Assembly (NCBI GenBank): GCA_903928045.1
Contig: CAIYPH010000907.1
Coordinates: 1-5,028 of the forward strand
Length of the DNA stretch: 5,028 nucleotides
Direction of reading: 5' to 3'
DNA from: an uncultured Rhodospirillales bacterium
GTDB taxonomy: Bacteria > Pseudomonadota > Alphaproteobacteria > Acetobacterales > Acetobacteraceae
Below are positions 1 through 5,028 of this stretch, piece after piece. Under the pieces are notes generated by a model, which saw nothing but the letters and a program-made list of their open reading frames with translations, searched no databases and was not told the origin of the DNA. Every line of letters begins with the position of its first letter. Position 1 is the first letter of the stretch. A program made the translations under genes and the position numbers.

Positions 1-1
1 C

Positions 2-103
2 GCCGTCGCCGCCGCCTACGCAGTTGTGGTGATGGTGCTCTCCTTGGTCGCCACCGTCGTGTGGCTGCGCGTGCTGCGCACGCCTGAGGAGCAGCGGGCA
101 TGA
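2..103 (+). CDS. ABC transporter permease, C-terminal end (partial, probably MalF-type)
   Basis: This is the last 33 codons of a gene that begins left of the window, ending at TGA 101-103. The visible peptide is one hydrophobic segment rich in Ala and Val (AVAAAYAVVVMVLSLVATVV), then a short basic cytoplasmic tail (WLRVLRTPEEQRA). That is how the final transmembrane helix and tail of a MalF/UgpA-type permease usually look. The assignment rests mainly on context: the next gene is a MalG-type permease, starts inside this gene's stop codon (ATGA), and is followed by the matching ATPase. Such importers normally have two permeases encoded side by side. The catalytic-coupling (EAA) region and all other helices are outside the window, so the fragment alone cannot prove the family. 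Any other polytopic membrane protein ending in a helix is possible but less likely. Confidence 0.72.
   Translation, partial: AVAAAYAVVVMVLSLVATVVWLRVLRTPEEQRA
86..91 (+). promoter_or_regulatory. Ribosome binding site for the MalG-type permease
   Basis: GAGGAG lies 8 bases before the ATG at 100, within the 3' end of the upstream gene. It supports the ATG that overlaps the upstream TGA and suggests coupled translation of the two permeases. Confidence 0.7.
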
Positions 104-903
104 CCGGCCGCCGCGCCCTCTATTTCGCCGGCGTCGTGGCGATCTGCGCCTGGGTGCTGGTGCCGATGTGGCTGCTCGCGGCCAATGCGCTGGGCGGCCA
201 ACCGGTCATCGCCGCCTGGCCGAAACCCTGGCTGCCACTTTCGATCTCGTTTGCGACCCTCGCGGAATTCCTCGCCATCGAGGGCGTGTTCCGCGCCATG
301 CTGATCGGCTTCGAGGTCGCGGTGCTCTGCACCCTGTTCTCCGTCGCCCTCGGCCTGCCCGCCGGCTACGCGCTCGCCCGCTATAGCTTCCGCGGCGCCA
401 ACGCCTTCCGCCTGATGGTGCTGCTCACCCGCGCCTTCCCGGTTGGCATCCTCGCGTTGCCGCTCACGGTCGGCTTCATTCGCTTGGGCCTCTACGACAC
501 CCCGCTCGGCATCGCGCTGATGCACACCGCCCTCGCGCTACCCTTCGCGGTCCTGGTTTCCGCCAGCCTGTTCCAGGCCATCCCGCGCGAACTGGAAGAG
601 GCCGCCTGGGTGTTCGGCTGTTCGCCCTTGCAGGCAGCCTGGCGCGTGGTGATGCCGCTCGCTTTGCCCGGCGTCTCCGCGGTGGCGATTTTCGCCTTCG
701 TGATCTCCTGGAACGAGGTCTTCGCCGCCTCGGTGCTCTCGGCGCGCAACCGCACGCTGACCGCCTATCTGCTCGCCATGCTCTCGGAAAGCCCGCTCTC
801 CTACCAGTTCGCCGGCGGGCTGCTGCTGATCGTGCCGAGCGTGTTGTTCATCTTCCTGGTGCGCCGGCATCTCTTCGCCATGTGGGGCATTGCAAGCCGA
901 TGA
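100..903 (+). CDS. Carbohydrate ABC transporter permease, MalG type
   Basis: This 267-residue inner-membrane protein is the second permease of a CUT1-type sugar importer. Hydrophobic segments lie at roughly residues 6-31, 66-95, 104-130, 135-160, 190-212 and 236-255, consistent with the six helices of MalG relatives. The family's ATPase-coupling loop is clear: E167-A168-A169, then G173, then V183-x-M185-P186, matching the EAA-x3-G-x9-I-x-LP pattern. The segment VISWNEVFAA (201-210) resembles the SWNEF motif of MalG-like permeases. The length is close to the usual 270-300. The start ATG overlaps the upstream stop as ATGA and has GAGGAG 8 bases before it. The ATPase gene follows after 12 bases. 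Substrate cannot be read from a permease; the adjacent GH63-like hydrolase suggests a small glycosylated solute. Family assignment is firm, substrate is inference. Confidence 0.93.
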   Translation: MTGRRALYFAGVVAICAWVLVPMWLLAANALGGQPVIAAWPKPWLPLSISFATLAEFLAIEGVFRAMLIGFEVAVLCTLFSVALGLPAGYALARYSFRGANAFRLMVLLTRAFPVGILALPLTVGFIRLGLYDTPLGIALMHTALALPFAVLVSASLFQAIPRELEEAAWVFGCSPLQAAWRVVMPLALPGVSAVAIFAFVISWNEVFAASVLSARNRTLTAYLLAMLSESPLSYQFAGGLLLIVPSVLFIFLVRRHLFAMWGIASR

Positions 904-910
904 GAGAGGA
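904..910 (+). promoter_or_regulatory. Ribosome binding site for the ABC ATPase
   Basis: GAGAGGA lies 5 bases before the ATG at 916, filling most of the 12-bp gap after the permease stop. It supports this start over the nearby out-of-frame ATG at 890. Confidence 0.75.
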
Positions 911-915
911 CTGAC

Positions 916-1917
916 ATGGCCGGCATCACCATCGAGGGCATCCGCAAATCCTTCGGCACCACCACGGCGCTTGAAGCCGTCAATCTTGACGTCGCGGACC
1001 GCGAATTCGTCGCCCTGCTCGGCCCCTCCGGCTGCGGCAAGACCACGCTGCTGCGCATCATCGCCGGGCTCGAAACCCAGACCGCCGGCCGCGTGCTGAT
1101 CGGCGGGCGCGATATCTCTTCCCTGCCACCGCGCGCCCGCGGGCTCGCCATGGTGTTCCAGAACTACGCCGTATTCCCCCATCTCAAGGTGCGCGACAAC
1201 ATCGCCTTCGGCCTCAAGATGCACGGCGCCGATGCCACCCGCATCGCCCGGCAGGTGGAGCGCACCGCCTCCCTCCTGCGGCTGGAACCGCTGCTCGATC
1301 GCTACCCCGCCCAGCTCTCCGGCGGCCAGCGCCAGCGCGTCGCCGTGGCCCGGGCGTTGGCGGTGGAGCCGGCGGTGCTGCTGATGGACGAGCCGCTCTC
1401 CAATCTCGACGCCCTGCTGCGGCTCGATATGCGCGCCGAGCTCAAGGAAATCCTCAGCGAGGCCGGCACCACCACCCTCTACGTCACCCATGACCAGACC
1501 GAGGCGATGGCGCTGGCCGATCGCATCGCCGTGCTGCATGGCGGCCGCGTCGAGCAGGTCGGCACGCCGTCGGAGATCTACCACTGGCCGGCCACCCGCT
1601 TCGTCGGCGGCTTCGTCGGCTCGCCGCCGATGAACTTCCTGCCGCGCGACGGTGCCGTCCTCGGCATCCGCCCGGAGGATATCGACCTCGTCGGCCCCGG
1701 CGAGGGCATCGCCTTCCGGGTTAACGTGGTGGAGCCGCTCGGCGCCCAGACGCTGCTGACCGGCATCGCCGAATCCCATCTCCTGCGCGTCGCGCTCAAC
1801 GGCGAGCACCGCATCGCCGCCGGCAGCGACCTCCATATCCGCCCCCGCCCCGAGCGCATCCGCTGGATGGATGCCGACACCGGACGCGCCACGACAAGGA
1901 CCGAGACCACCCAATGA
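916..1917 (+). CDS. Carbohydrate ABC transporter ATP-binding protein, MalK/UgpC type
   Basis: This 333-residue cytoplasmic ATPase would power the importer formed with the two upstream permeases. All nucleotide-binding elements are intact: Walker A GPSGCGKT (36-43), Q-loop glutamine Q82 in FQNYAVFPHL, ABC signature LSGGQRQR (134-141), Walker B VLLMDEP with D158 and catalytic E159, D-loop SNLDA, and switch histidine H192 in THDQTEAMA. The linker FVGSPPMNF (233-241) and GIRPED (250-255) mark the MalK/UgpC branch with a C-terminal TOBE region. Only about eight residues separate these two motifs. MalK and UgpC usually have a few tens of residues there, so the first TOBE strands seem to be missing and the protein is shorter than the typical 350-370. 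The rest of the TOBE region, including VVEPLGAQTLLTG (271-283), is present. The frame is continuous with no sign of decay. Its TGA overlaps the next ATG as ATGA. Confidence 0.95.
   Translation: MAGITIEGIRKSFGTTTALEAVNLDVADREFVALLGPSGCGKTTLLRIIAGLETQTAGRVLIGGRDISSLPPRARGLAMVFQNYAVFPHLKVRDNIAFGLKMHGADATRIARQVERTASLLRLEPLLDRYPAQLSGGQRQRVAVARALAVEPAVLLMDEPLSNLDALLRLDMRAELKEILSEAGTTTLYVTHDQTEAMALADRIAVLHGGRVEQVGTPSEIYHWPATRFVGGFVGSPPMNFLPRDGAVLGIRPEDIDLVGPGEGIAFRVNVVEPLGAQTLLTGIAESHLLRVALNGEHRIAAGSDLHIRPRPERIRWMDADTGRATTRTETTQ
1896..1900 (+). promoter_or_regulatory. Weak ribosome binding site for the glycoside hydrolase
   Basis: AAGGA ends 13 bases before the ATG at 1914, which is longer than ideal spacing. 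Because that ATG overlaps the ATPase stop codon, translation is probably coupled to the upstream gene and this site may only help reinitiation. Confidence 0.4.
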
Positions 1918-3179
1918 CGACCGATCGCATCGAAGCCGCCCACGCGACCCTTCGCGCCACTGACCGCGGCGGCTACACCGTGCCCAATCCGCGCATCTAT
2001 CCCTTCCAGTGGAACTGGGATTCCGCCTTCGTCGCCATGGGCTTCGGCACCTTCGACATGTCCCGCGCCTTCGATGAGATCGACCTGCTGCTGAAGGGCC
2101 AATGGGAGAACGGGCTGGTTCCCCATATCGTCTTCCACGCCCCGGCCGATAACTACTTCCCCGGGCCCGGCGTATGGGGCACCAACCAGACGGTGCCCTC
2201 CTCCGGCATCACCCAAAGCCCGGTGCTCGCCTCCGCCGCACGGCATCTCTGGGAGGCGACCAAGGGCCAGCCCGAGGCCGAGGCTCGCCTCGCCCGCATC
2301 TACCCCGGCCTGGTGCGCTACCATGACTGGTGGCACACCACGCGCGACCCTGAGGGTACCGGCCTCGTCACCACGCTCCACCCATGGGAAACCGGCGGCG
2401 ACAATTCCCCGGCCTGGGACCAGCCGCTGGAACGCGTGCCGAGCGAGACCGTCACCCAAGTCGTCCGCCGGGACGACAAGGTGGTCGATCCCTCGATGCG
2501 CCCGCTCGCGATCGACTACCAGCGCTACATCCATCTGGTCGACACCTACCGCGCCGCGGGGTGGGACCCCGCGAAGATGCTGGCCGTGTCCCCCTTCCGC
2601 GTCGCCGATATCGGCACCAATGCCATCCTGCACCGCGCCGAACTGGACCTGCTGGCGATGTCCCACCGCTTCGGTACACCGGCCGAGCGCGCTCGGATCG
2701 TCGAGCGCATCCCGGCGATGGGCGCCGCCATCGGCCGCCAGTGGGATGCTGCGGACGGGCATTTCTACTCGCGCGACCTGATCTCCGACACGCCCATCAA
2801 GGTGGCCACCTCAGGCGGCTTCCTGCCACTCTGGGCCGGCTGCGCCAGCGCCGCCCAGGCCGGCGCACTCGAGTCCACGCTGATGGGCTGGCTGCGCCAG
2901 GTGCGCTACGCCGTGCCCTCCACCAACCCCGCCGACCCCCGCTACGAGCCGCGGCGCTACTGGCGCGGGCCGATCTGGTCGGTGGTCAACTGGATGATCG
3001 CCGAGGGCTTCGCCGGCTACGGCTACACCGACATCGCCGGCCGCATCCGCGCCGATACGCGGGCCCTCGTGACCAAGAACGGCTTCTGGGAATATTTCGA
3101 CCCCCGCGACGGCACCGGCCTCGGCGGCCCCGATTTCTCCTGGACGGCGGCGATCGACCTGTTGCTGACACCCGCCTGA
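1914..3179 (+). CDS. GH63-like glycoside hydrolase, mannosylglycerate/glucosylglycerate hydrolase group
   Basis: This 421-residue protein resembles the single-domain (alpha/alpha)6-barrel enzymes that split 2-O-alpha-mannosyl- or glucosylglycerate into hexose plus glycerate, known from Thermus, Rubrobacter and mycobacteria (about 425-450 residues). Conserved-looking blocks run throughout: GGYTVPNPRIYPFQWNWDSAF (19-39), GQWENGLVPHIVFH (62-75), NYFPGPGVWGTNQ (80-92) and GITQSPV (98-104). Further blocks are HPWETGGDNSPAWD (156-169), YWRGPIWSVVNWM (349-361) and the terminal EYFDPRDGTG (393-402) with FSWTAA. By family analogy, D163 in GGDNSPAWD is the likely general acid and E393 in EYFDP the likely base. 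No signal peptide is visible, so it should act in the cytoplasm on an imported substrate, which fits the upstream ABC importer. The start is ATG within ATGA. Family-level confidence is high. The exact sugar (glucose or mannose) and aglycone cannot be decided by eye; automated pipelines might call it trehalase-like or glycogen-debranching-like. Confidence 0.87.
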   Translation: MTTDRIEAAHATLRATDRGGYTVPNPRIYPFQWNWDSAFVAMGFGTFDMSRAFDEIDLLLKGQWENGLVPHIVFHAPADNYFPGPGVWGTNQTVPSSGITQSPVLASAARHLWEATKGQPEAEARLARIYPGLVRYHDWWHTTRDPEGTGLVTTLHPWETGGDNSPAWDQPLERVPSETVTQVVRRDDKVVDPSMRPLAIDYQRYIHLVDTYRAAGWDPAKMLAVSPFRVADIGTNAILHRAELDLLAMSHRFGTPAERARIVERIPAMGAAIGRQWDAADGHFYSRDLISDTPIKVATSGGFLPLWAGCASAAQAGALESTLMGWLRQVRYAVPSTNPADPRYEPRRYWRGPIWSVVNWMIAEGFAGYGYTDIAGRIRADTRALVTKNGFWEYFDPRDGTGLGGPDFSWTAAIDLLLTPA

Positions 3180-3191
3180 TCCCGTCATTCT

Positions 3192-3205
3192 GCCGCTGAC
3201 GCGGC
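3192..3205 (+). other. Small stem-loop between hydrolase and glycosyltransferase genes
   Basis: GCCGC (3192-3196), loop TGAC, GCGGC (3201-3205) form a perfect 5-bp stem in the 36-bp gap. No T-run follows, so it does not look like an intrinsic terminator. It ends one base short of the GGAG ribosome binding site and could modestly affect initiation or mRNA processing. In DNA this GC-rich, chance is a real explanation. Confidence 0.3.
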
Positions 3206-3209
3206 GGAG
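3206..3209 (+). promoter_or_regulatory. Ribosome binding site for the glycosyltransferase
   Basis: GGAG lies 6 bases before the ATG at 3216 and supports that start. The site directly abuts the 3' arm of the small stem-loop upstream. Confidence 0.55.
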
Positions 3210-3215
3210 CGACGC

Positions 3216-4373
3216 ATGATCCTGGTGTTCGAGATGAACTGGTCCGGCACGGTCCATGCGCCGGGCAATGCCGCGACCATCCAGGCCATTGCCGCCGGCT
3301 GCCCGGGCCAGGAAGTCCGCGTTTACGCCGAACCCGGCCATCTCCGGGAGCTGCGGCTGGACGGCATCGCCGGCCACTCGATCGCGCTCTATCCGCATTT
3401 CCAGGGCCGCCCCGGCATCGTCGCCTGGGGCCGCCTGCGCCACGAATTCGCCCTGCTGCGCGCCGCCCTGGCTGCGGTGCCGGCCGGAGAACCCTGCCTG
3501 CTGATGCTCCTCTCCACCACCTCCACCGCCATCTTCGCCGCCGCCCTCGCCGCCCGGCTGCGGCCCGGCACGCGGGTGCAGATCGGCCTGCACGGCGATC
3601 TCAACGAGCTCACCGGCGGCCGCTCGCGCCACCCGCTGCGCCGCGCCTTCGATCTCCACGCCGCGATGGCCCGCCCCTGGCGCCACCTCCGCTTCCTCGT
3701 GCTGGAGGACGCCATCCGCGACGAACTCGCCCGCCTCGCGCCCGCCGCCCTGCCCCGCACCGACGTGCTGCCGCTGCCGATCAACGCCACCGAACTGCCC
3801 GCCACGCCAGCCGTCACGCTGGCCTCCCCGATCCGCTTCGGCTTCGTCGGCCAGGCCACCGAGGCCAAGGGCATCACCAGCTTTCTCGCCATCGCCCGCG
3901 CCATGAAGGCGCGCCACGGCGCGGCCGCCGAGTTCGACGTCATCGGTCGCGCCGACCCGCGCCACCCACCGCCCGACGCCAGCGATCTCATCGCCCCCGT
4001 CGCCACCGCCTACCTCACGCGCGAAGAATTCACCCGCCGCCTCGCCGCCCTGCACTACGTCGTGCTGCCTTTGCAGGGCGCCTATTACCGCCTCGCCGCC
4101 AGCGGCGCGCTGCTCGATGCCGTCACCTGGCTCAAGCCGGTAATCGCCGGGAGGGTGCCCATCGTCGAACACTGGTTCGCCCATGGCGACATCGGGCATC
4201 GCTGCGCCGATGAAGCTGCCATGCTGGCCTTGATCGACGCCATCCTCACCGGTCCCGACCCGGCGCGCTACACCGCCCAGGTCGCCACGCTGCGCAGCGC
4301 GCGGGATACCCGCTCCTCCGCCGCCACCGCTGACCGCTACACCGCGCTGCTGCGGGGATTCTTCCCGCCCTGA
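3216..4373 (+). CDS. GT-B-fold glycosyltransferase, GT4-like, non-canonical donor motif
   Basis: This 385-residue protein, probably cytoplasmic, looks like a two-domain GT-B glycosyltransferase. The N-terminal domain (about 1-190) holds LLMLLSTTST (95-104), the acceptor-side turn GLHGDLNEL (124-132) and FLVLEDAIRDEL (160-171), which precedes the interdomain linker. The C-terminal domain opens with IRFGFVGQATEAKGI (206-220), the usual first strand and glycine loop of GT4 proteins, followed by a helix. DVIGRAD (241-247) and YVVLPL (281-286) are further core strands. The donor-site region reads YRLAASGALLDAVTWLKPVIAG (291-312): the KPVIAG end is typical, but the EX7E pair is replaced by L293 and D301. 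Acceptor and donor are unknown. It follows the hydrolase after 36 bp on the same strand, so it is probably co-transcribed, although a glycosyltransferase is not needed for solute breakdown. It might glycosylate a surface or solute molecule, or be an inactive relative. The fold call is reasonably firm; the role is unknown. Confidence 0.72.
   Translation: MILVFEMNWSGTVHAPGNAATIQAIAAGCPGQEVRVYAEPGHLRELRLDGIAGHSIALYPHFQGRPGIVAWGRLRHEFALLRAALAAVPAGEPCLLMLLSTTSTAIFAAALAARLRPGTRVQIGLHGDLNELTGGRSRHPLRRAFDLHAAMARPWRHLRFLVLEDAIRDELARLAPAALPRTDVLPLPINATELPATPAVTLASPIRFGFVGQATEAKGITSFLAIARAMKARHGAAAEFDVIGRADPRHPPPDASDLIAPVATAYLTREEFTRRLAALHYVVLPLQGAYYRLAASGALLDAVTWLKPVIAGRVPIVEHWFAHGDIGHRCADEAAMLALIDAILTGPDPARYTAQVATLRSARDTRSSAATADRYTALLRGFFPP
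4352..4368. other. Seven-bp inverted repeat at the 3' end of the glycosyltransferase gene
   Basis: GCGGGGA, loop TTC, TTCCCGC can pair over seven positions, one a G-T wobble when read as plus-strand RNA. It ends two bases before the glycosyltransferase stop codon and sits just downstream of the converging MFS gene's stop. No T-tract follows on either strand, so it is not a standard intrinsic terminator. It may stabilise mRNA ends or help slow polymerase where the two transcripts meet. The function is inferred. Confidence 0.35.
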
Positions 4374-4379
4374 CTCAGG
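4369..4379. repeat. Short palindrome containing both converging stop codons
   Basis: CCTGA, one central C, then TCAGG: the two TGA stop codons (plus strand 4371-4373, minus strand 4377-4375) are mirror images with two matching flanking bases on each side. Much of the symmetry is automatic when two TGA stops converge one base apart; only the outer CC/GG pairs add to it. Confidence 0.45.
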
Positions 4380-5028
4380 CCTTCGCCCGTGGCCTTGCGA
4401 CGCTGGCGATGCCGGCCACCACGCAGAACGCGGCCGCGAGGCCCAGCGTCACTTTCGTCGCGCCACTCGTCAGCACCGCGAACAACACGCCAACAATAGC
4501 CGTCCCGATGGTCTGCCCCATCAGCCGCGCGGTGGCCTGCATGCCGCTCGCGCCGCCGCTGCGGGCAGCCGGGGCGGAGGTGATGATCGCCCGGTTGTTC
4601 GGCGAGTTGAACAGCCCGAACCCGACGCCCGCGAAGCTCATCCGCCAGCCGATCTCCCACAACCCGGCATGCTCCGGCAGGAACAGCAGCAGCAGCATGC
4701 CGATGAACATCACCGCCTGGCCGGTGGTGCCGACCAGCGCCGCCGAAAAGCGGTCGGACAGCCGCCCGGCGATCGGCGCCACAAAGGCGACCGTGAGGGG
4801 CCAGGGCGTCATCAATATGCCGGTCTCCCCGCGCGTCAGCCCCAGCACGTCCTCGAAGTAGAAGGGCAGGCAGACCCACACCATCCCTTGCGCCGCGAAG
4901 GAGAAGGTGGAGGCGGTAACCGACAGCGCAAACACTGGCCGAGCCATCAGATCGACAGGGAGTAGCGGGTTGGGCCGGCTCAACTGGCGGCGCAGCAGCA
5001 GCACGAAAGCCGTTGCGGCTACAGCAAA
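4375..5028 (-). CDS. MFS drug exporter, DHA2/SmvA-like, C-terminal half (partial)
   Basis: The visible 217 codons are the C-terminal part of a gene that enters from the right edge. The frame stays open to base 5028, so the GTG at 5004 is an internal codon rather than the start; the extra residues (FAVAATAF) continue a membrane helix. About six further helices follow at fragment positions 32-58, 70-88, 97-118, 126-142, 166-188 and 193-211. Family marks are GRLSDRF (88-94), an MFS motif-A-like loop, and FGLFNSPNNRAI (137-148) followed by the RSGGASG turn (157-163). Both are characteristic of 14-helix proton-driven multidrug exporters such as SmvA. ILMTPWPL (72-79) also fits that branch. The protein ends in a short basic tail (ARPRAKA). 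It would sit in the inner membrane and export toxic cationic or other compounds; the substrate is not readable. It converges on the operon with one base between stops and is probably functionally unrelated. Confidence 0.9.
   Translation of the reverse strand, partial: FAVAATAFVLLLRRQLSRPNPLLPVDLMARPVFALSVTASTFSFAAQGMVWVCLPFYFEDVLGLTRGETGILMTPWPLTVAFVAPIAGRLSDRFSAALVGTTGQAVMFIGMLLLLFLPEHAGLWEIGWRMSFAGVGFGLFNSPNNRAIITSAPAARSGGASGMQATARLMGQTIGTAIVGVLFAVLTSGATKVTLGLAAAFCVVAGIASVARPRAKA

Noticed and set aside
69..83. GCGTGC, TGC loop, GCACGC: a 6-bp stem just upstream of the permease ribosome binding site.
   Set aside because: It is fully within the coding end of the upstream gene and repeats CGTGC-like codons common here; nothing beyond the pairing supports a regulatory role.
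538..1914. A 458-codon open frame on the minus strand opposite the permease 3' end and the whole ATPase.
   Set aside because: Its translation is low-complexity, rich in Gly, Ala, Glu, His and Gln, with no recognisable domain. The opposing frame encodes an unmistakable ABC ATPase. High GC removes stop codons from antisense frames.
1578..2762. A 394-codon minus-strand open frame opposite the ATPase 3' end and the hydrolase.
   Set aside because: There is no coherent domain or hydrophobic pattern, and it lies opposite well-conserved GH63-like motifs. It is a composition shadow.
2384..3199. A 271-codon plus-strand frame overlapping the hydrolase.
   Set aside because: It is Arg- and Pro-rich, typical of a shifted frame over a GC-rich gene, and overlaps strongly conserved hydrolase sequence.
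2811..4199. A 462-codon minus-strand open frame opposite the hydrolase end and the glycosyltransferase.
   Set aside because: Gly/Ala/Glu-rich shadow-type composition; the plus strand carries clear GT-B and GH63-like motifs with ribosome binding sites.
4371..4377. TGACTCA, which resembles a known eukaryotic transcription-factor site.
   Set aside because: It arises from the two opposing TGA stop codons around one base in bacterial DNA; the match is coincidental.
4377..4395. AGGCC, 9-base loop, GGCCT as a possible terminator for the plus-strand operon.
   Set aside because: The stem is only five bases with a long loop and no T-run after it. GGCC is self-complementary and frequent in DNA of this composition.
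4337..4879. Minus-strand 180-codon and plus-strand 150-codon frames over the MFS gene.
   Set aside because: Both overlap the transporter, whose frame shows regular membrane helices and DHA2 family motifs; these alternatives show none.
4375..5004. Treating GTG at 5004 (minus strand) as the true start of a 209-residue protein.
   Set aside because: The frame is open through the window edge and the residues before it continue a membrane helix. DHA2 exporters are about twice this length, so the gene is simply cut by the window.

Overview
The window is a GC-rich, gene-dense stretch of bacterial DNA with a strong preference for G or C at third codon positions and almost no intergenic space. These features and the style of the proteins suggest an alphaproteobacterium, perhaps of the Hyphomicrobiales or Rhodospirillales. 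That is an inference from composition and protein resemblance; no rRNA or other taxonomic marker is present.

Layout: positions 1 to 4373 hold a plus-strand gene run that looks like one operon, cut off at the left edge. In order it encodes (i) the last 33 residues of a membrane protein, probably the first (MalF-type) permease of a carbohydrate ABC importer; (ii) the second, MalG-type permease; (iii) a MalK/UgpC-type ATPase with a shortened C-terminal TOBE region; (iv) a cytoplasmic glycoside hydrolase of the GH63-like mannosylglycerate/glucosylglycerate hydrolase group; and (v) a GT-B-fold glycosyltransferase with a degenerate donor-site motif. Two junctions are ATGA start/stop overlaps and a third has a 12-bp gap with a good ribosome binding site. 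The gap before the glycosyltransferase is 36 bp and contains a small stem-loop. From 4375 to the right edge, the minus strand encodes the C-terminal half of a DHA2/SmvA-like MFS drug exporter. It converges on the operon with a single base between the two stop codons.

Interpretation: the importer and the hydrolase fit a scavenging route in which a small glycosylated solute, plausibly glucosylglycerate or mannosylglycerate, is imported and then split in the cytoplasm into a hexose and glycerate. The periplasmic binding protein, the rest of the first permease, any regulator, and a glycerate or sugar kinase would lie outside the window. The glycosyltransferase is the piece that does not fit a purely degradative operon. 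The MFS gene is probably unrelated.

I found no RNA gene, CRISPR array, insertion sequence, phage gene or convincing intrinsic terminator, and no gene-free stretch longer than 36 bp. The long minus-strand open frames opposite the operon are best explained as GC-rich shadows. I see no clear new defence or mobile system here. The points most worth checking are the importer/hydrolase/glycosyltransferase combination, the compact TOBE region, the non-canonical glycosyltransferase and the 1-bp convergent junction.
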